From Cupriavidus necator A5-1 (GTDB lineage: Bacteria; Pseudomonadota; Gammaproteobacteria; Burkholderiales; Burkholderiaceae): a DNA stretch of 64,000 nucleotides. Below the pieces are notes generated by a model. It worked only from the letters and a program-made list of their open reading frames with translations, did no database searches and was not told the DNA's origin. Position numbers and translations under genes: made by a program. This document shows, piece after piece, positions 61,785 through 64,000 of the stretch. The DNA lies in the NCBI RefSeq assembly GCF_000744095.1, contig NZ_JQLI01000001.1, positions 4,030,001-4,094,000 on the forward strand. Direction: 5' to 3'. How positions within the stretch are numbered: the stretch's first letter is position 1; each line of letters starts with the position of its first letter.

Positions 61785-62354
61785 ATGACCTCCAACAAGC
61801 TGCCGACGGTTGTGATCGTCCCGGGCCTGCGCGATCACATGCCCGATCACTGGCAAACGCTGCTGGCCGAGCATTTGCAGAAGCAAGGCAGGGCCGTACA
61901 CATCGTGCCCCAGATCGACCAGGACCCGAGGCTGCGCAGCGCGCGGGTGGCCAACCTGGATCGCGTCGTTAGCAGCATCGAAGGCCCGGTCATCCTGGTG
62001 GCCCACAGCGTCGGCGTTCTGATCACCGTGCACTGGGCGCAACAAGCCAGCCGCGAAATCAAGGGTGCGCTGCTGGCCGCACCTCCTGATTACGAGACGC
62101 CCTTGCCCGCCGGCTACTCCGACCCACAGACGCTGACGAGGAATGGCTGGACGCCGGTGCCGCGCGAGCGCCTGCCGTTTCCCAGCATCGTCGTCGCCAG
62201 CCGCAATGACCCGATCGGCAAATTCGAGCGAATCCGCGATCTTGCAGAGAACTGGGGCAGCCGCTTCGTCGACGCCGGCCACGTCGGTCATCTTTCGCCG
62301 GCCGATGGATATGGCACGTGGCCGATGGCGGAGGAACTGATTCAGGAGTTGTAA
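61785..62354 (+). CDS. RBBP9/YdeN-family serine hydrolase
   Basis: 189-residue small alpha/beta hydrolase. Start TVVIVPGLRDHMPDHWQTLL, nucleophile in LVAHSVGVLITVHWA, acid in VVASRNDPIGKFE and His in AGHVGHLSPADGYGTW. Activity unknown; family members are mostly uncharacterised. Between the dioxygenase and porin on the same strand. Confidence 0.87.
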   Translation: MTSNKLPTVVIVPGLRDHMPDHWQTLLAEHLQKQGRAVHIVPQIDQDPRLRSARVANLDRVVSSIEGPVILVAHSVGVLITVHWAQQASREIKGALLAAPPDYETPLPAGYSDPQTLTRNGWTPVPRERLPFPSIVVASRNDPIGKFERIRDLAENWGSRFVDAGHVGHLSPADGYGTWPMAEELIQEL

Positions 62355-62506
62355 GCAGCAGCAAGGGCTTCAGCTGTCAGGTGAAGCCCGCGTGGGACCG
62401 TTCCATGGCGGCAACGGCAAGGCAAGGCCCGGCCTGCCCGCGGTAACCCGGCAGCCAGGTCATTGCGAATCAACCAAAATCACAGACGGGGGAGGCAAGG
62501 TTGCAG

Positions 62507-63742
62507 ATGAGGAAGGACAAGAACAAGCATTGGGTCATGCAACGGGAAGCGCTGAAGTCAGACGGACGGGCTCGATGGGCAGGGTCGCTCATCGCCCTGG
62601 CGGCACTGGGCACGTTCGCCGGCGTGGCCTCGGCACAATCGAGCGTCACCCTCTACGGCGTGGCTGACGTGGCCATCGAGTACGTCAATCATGTCGGCGT
62701 GGTGCCGTCCGCCGCCAACGGATTCAATCCGGGGCCGGGCAACCGGGTCTACCGCATGGACTCCGGCGGCCTGGCAGGTTCCCGCTGGGGTCTGCGCGGC
62801 GTGGAGGACCTGGGCAGCGGCACCAAGGCAATCTTCGTGCTGGAATCGGGCTTCAACCTGGATACCGGCACGCTGCAGCAAGGTGGCCGCATCTTCGGCC
62901 GTAATGCGTATGTTGGGCTGCAGAGCGATCGCTACGGGCAGATCACCTTTGGTCGCCAGTACACGTCGCTGTTCGATGTGATGGCAAATTTCGTCCCGGC
63001 TGCCTACGGAACGCTGTATGAGCCGTCGGCAGTGCTGCTCGGCCCGAACTTCCGCGAAGACAACACCGCGAAGTACAAGGGTGTCTTTGGTCCGCTGAGC
63101 GCCTCGGCGCACTGGTCTTTCGGTGCCGGACTGTCCTTGCCGCAAACGGCACCCGGGGGCGTTGCATCGGGTGGAAGTGGCGAGGTACCCGGGCAGTTCC
63201 GTCGGGACACCGCCTACGGCGCAGGACTGAGCTACAACGGCGGGCCGTTCGGTGTGGCCGCTGGCTACGATCAGCTGAATCCGACCATTGGCACCGGCAC
63301 CGGCACCTTCAAGAGTGCTGCCGTGGCGGCCAGCTACACGTTCGGCACCACCGCCAAGATCATGGCCGGCTACCGCTGGAACATGAACAAGGATCAGAGA
63401 GATGTCCTGATCAAGCGGGATGACTTCTACTGGATCGGCGCCAGCTACAAGGTCATTCCCGCGTTGGACCTCACGGTCGAGTACAACTACGACAACATCA
63501 AGAACCTGTTCGGCAGTACGTCCGTTGCCAACCCCTGGCAGGTTGCGTTCATTGCCACCTACGGCTTCTCGAAGCGCACTGACGTTTACCTGACCACGGC
63601 GTTTTCCAAGAACGCTGGCCTGACGCTCGATTCGGCGGCGAATGGCTATGCCAGCAGCCTCGCGCTTGGCAACAGCTATGCCCTGGGCAGGGGCGAGAGC
63701 ACCATGCTGGGTGCCGCGATTGGCGTTCGGCACAAGTTCTGA
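62507..63742 (+). CDS. Gram-negative porin (OmpC-like, Porin_4)
   Basis: About 411 residues. Signal peptide region WAGSLIALAALGTFAGVASA, then SSVTLYGVADVAIEYVN, the hallmark start of Burkholderiales trimeric porins, with GSRWGLRGVEDLGSGTKAIF and a C-terminal end IGVRHKF with terminal Phe. A general outer-membrane channel, here probably bringing in the island's substrate. ATG 62507 is chosen; TTG 62501 closer to the GGAGG sequence and ATG 62537 are also possible, none changing the mature protein. Confidence 0.93.
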   Translation: MRKDKNKHWVMQREALKSDGRARWAGSLIALAALGTFAGVASAQSSVTLYGVADVAIEYVNHVGVVPSAANGFNPGPGNRVYRMDSGGLAGSRWGLRGVEDLGSGTKAIFVLESGFNLDTGTLQQGGRIFGRNAYVGLQSDRYGQITFGRQYTSLFDVMANFVPAAYGTLYEPSAVLLGPNFREDNTAKYKGVFGPLSASAHWSFGAGLSLPQTAPGGVASGGSGEVPGQFRRDTAYGAGLSYNGGPFGVAAGYDQLNPTIGTGTGTFKSAAVAASYTFGTTAKIMAGYRWNMNKDQRDVLIKRDDFYWIGASYKVIPALDLTVEYNYDNIKNLFGSTSVANPWQVAFIATYGFSKRTDVYLTTAFSKNAGLTLDSAANGYASSLALGNSYALGRGESTMLGAAIGVRHKF

Positions 63743-63903
63743 TGGGCAGATGGTCTGCAAGACGCGCATGTCGCTGAGTCAGCCGTGCGCGGTCTAGCCA
63801 ACCGCTCATGCTGACCTGGCGTTGCGCTTCATTAGCAGAGGTTGTCTCCGCCTGAATGCCGACCATCCGCTAAGCGACATTTTCCACGGCATTCCGGGCT
63901 TCA

Positions 63904-63940
63904 GAGGATCCACGGGCATAGGCCTGTGGATCCTCTTTTT
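63904..63940 (+). terminator. Rho-independent terminator downstream of the porin
   Basis: A perfect 10-bp stem GAGGATCCAC / GTGGATCCTC with inner partial pairing, followed by TTTTT. It lies 160 bp after the porin stop. The intervening stretch has no recognised gene. Confidence 0.8.
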
Positions 63941-64000
63941 GATTTGGTGCAGGCGTAGTCCATTCCAAATTCGGACCCGCGCATCCGGCCATGGCATGCG

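Noticed and set aside
63806..63997. Possible gene at the right edge on the minus strand
   Set aside because: Runs across a clear terminator hairpin, has no motif or ribosome binding site.

Overview
The window is about 66% GC, with codon use, gene families and gene order typical of a beta-proteobacterium of the genus Cupriavidus (Burkholderiales). Supporting signs are a complete czcICBA metal-efflux operon close to that of C. metallidurans, a PHB-depolymerase-like esterase, a Bug-type solute receptor, and the fliE / fliFGHIJK arrangement. No rRNA, tRNA or CRISPR array was seen.

Region 1 (1-23.3 kb) is a flagellar locus. The plus strand carries fliD (cut by the window edge), fliS, fliT, a FliK-like gene and a small FlhB-C-terminal homologue. 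fliE (minus) diverges from fliFGHIJK (plus), which ends at a strong terminator. Between the halves lies a minus-strand block of 12 tightly packed genes (3335-15539), most overlapping by 4 bp. It encodes a TPR/SPINDLY-type glycosyltransferase, CDP-glucose synthesis (RfbF), a 4,6-dehydratase (RfbG), a 3,5-epimerase-like protein, two zinc-motif C-methyltransferase-like proteins, another methyltransferase, a WbqC-like protein, an ATP-grasp enzyme, a metallophosphoesterase, a PhyH oxygenase and a DegT aminotransferase. I read it as a flagellar glycan pathway making a CDP-linked, probably branched and amidated, amino sugar. This is the best candidate for an undescribed system here.

Region 2 (23.3-29.4 kb) is ordinary chromosome: a small membrane protein, a HicB-like remnant in front of alkB, a GFA-family protein, cysK divergent from a TSUP permease, a lipoprotein, a DUF938 methyltransferase and a GNAT protein that looks 5'-truncated.

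Region 3 (29.4-32.8 kb) is an IS607-family element (serine recombinase plus TnpB nuclease) lodged in wreckage. A sigma-54 regulator has been broken, with its PAS start on the minus strand and its AAA+/HTH end on the plus strand.

Region 4 (32.8-53.5 kb) holds a PhoX-type phosphatase, an IMPACT/YigZ protein with a 2Fe-2S ferredoxin, a dead Phd-type antitoxin, a PHB-depolymerase-like esterase, a phytase-like lipoprotein carrying an apparently circularly permuted GDPD domain, an alpha-carbonic anhydrase, a P450/monooxygenase/permease operon, czcICBA, a repeat-containing secreted protein, and an AAA ATPase with a hydrolase.

Region 5 (53.6-64 kb) is a catabolic island: SDR, two AraC-type regulators, two BKACE-family enzymes, a Bug receptor, a TauD-type dioxygenase, a serine hydrolase and a porin. 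It suggests uptake and breakdown of an unidentified organic acid through a beta-keto acid.
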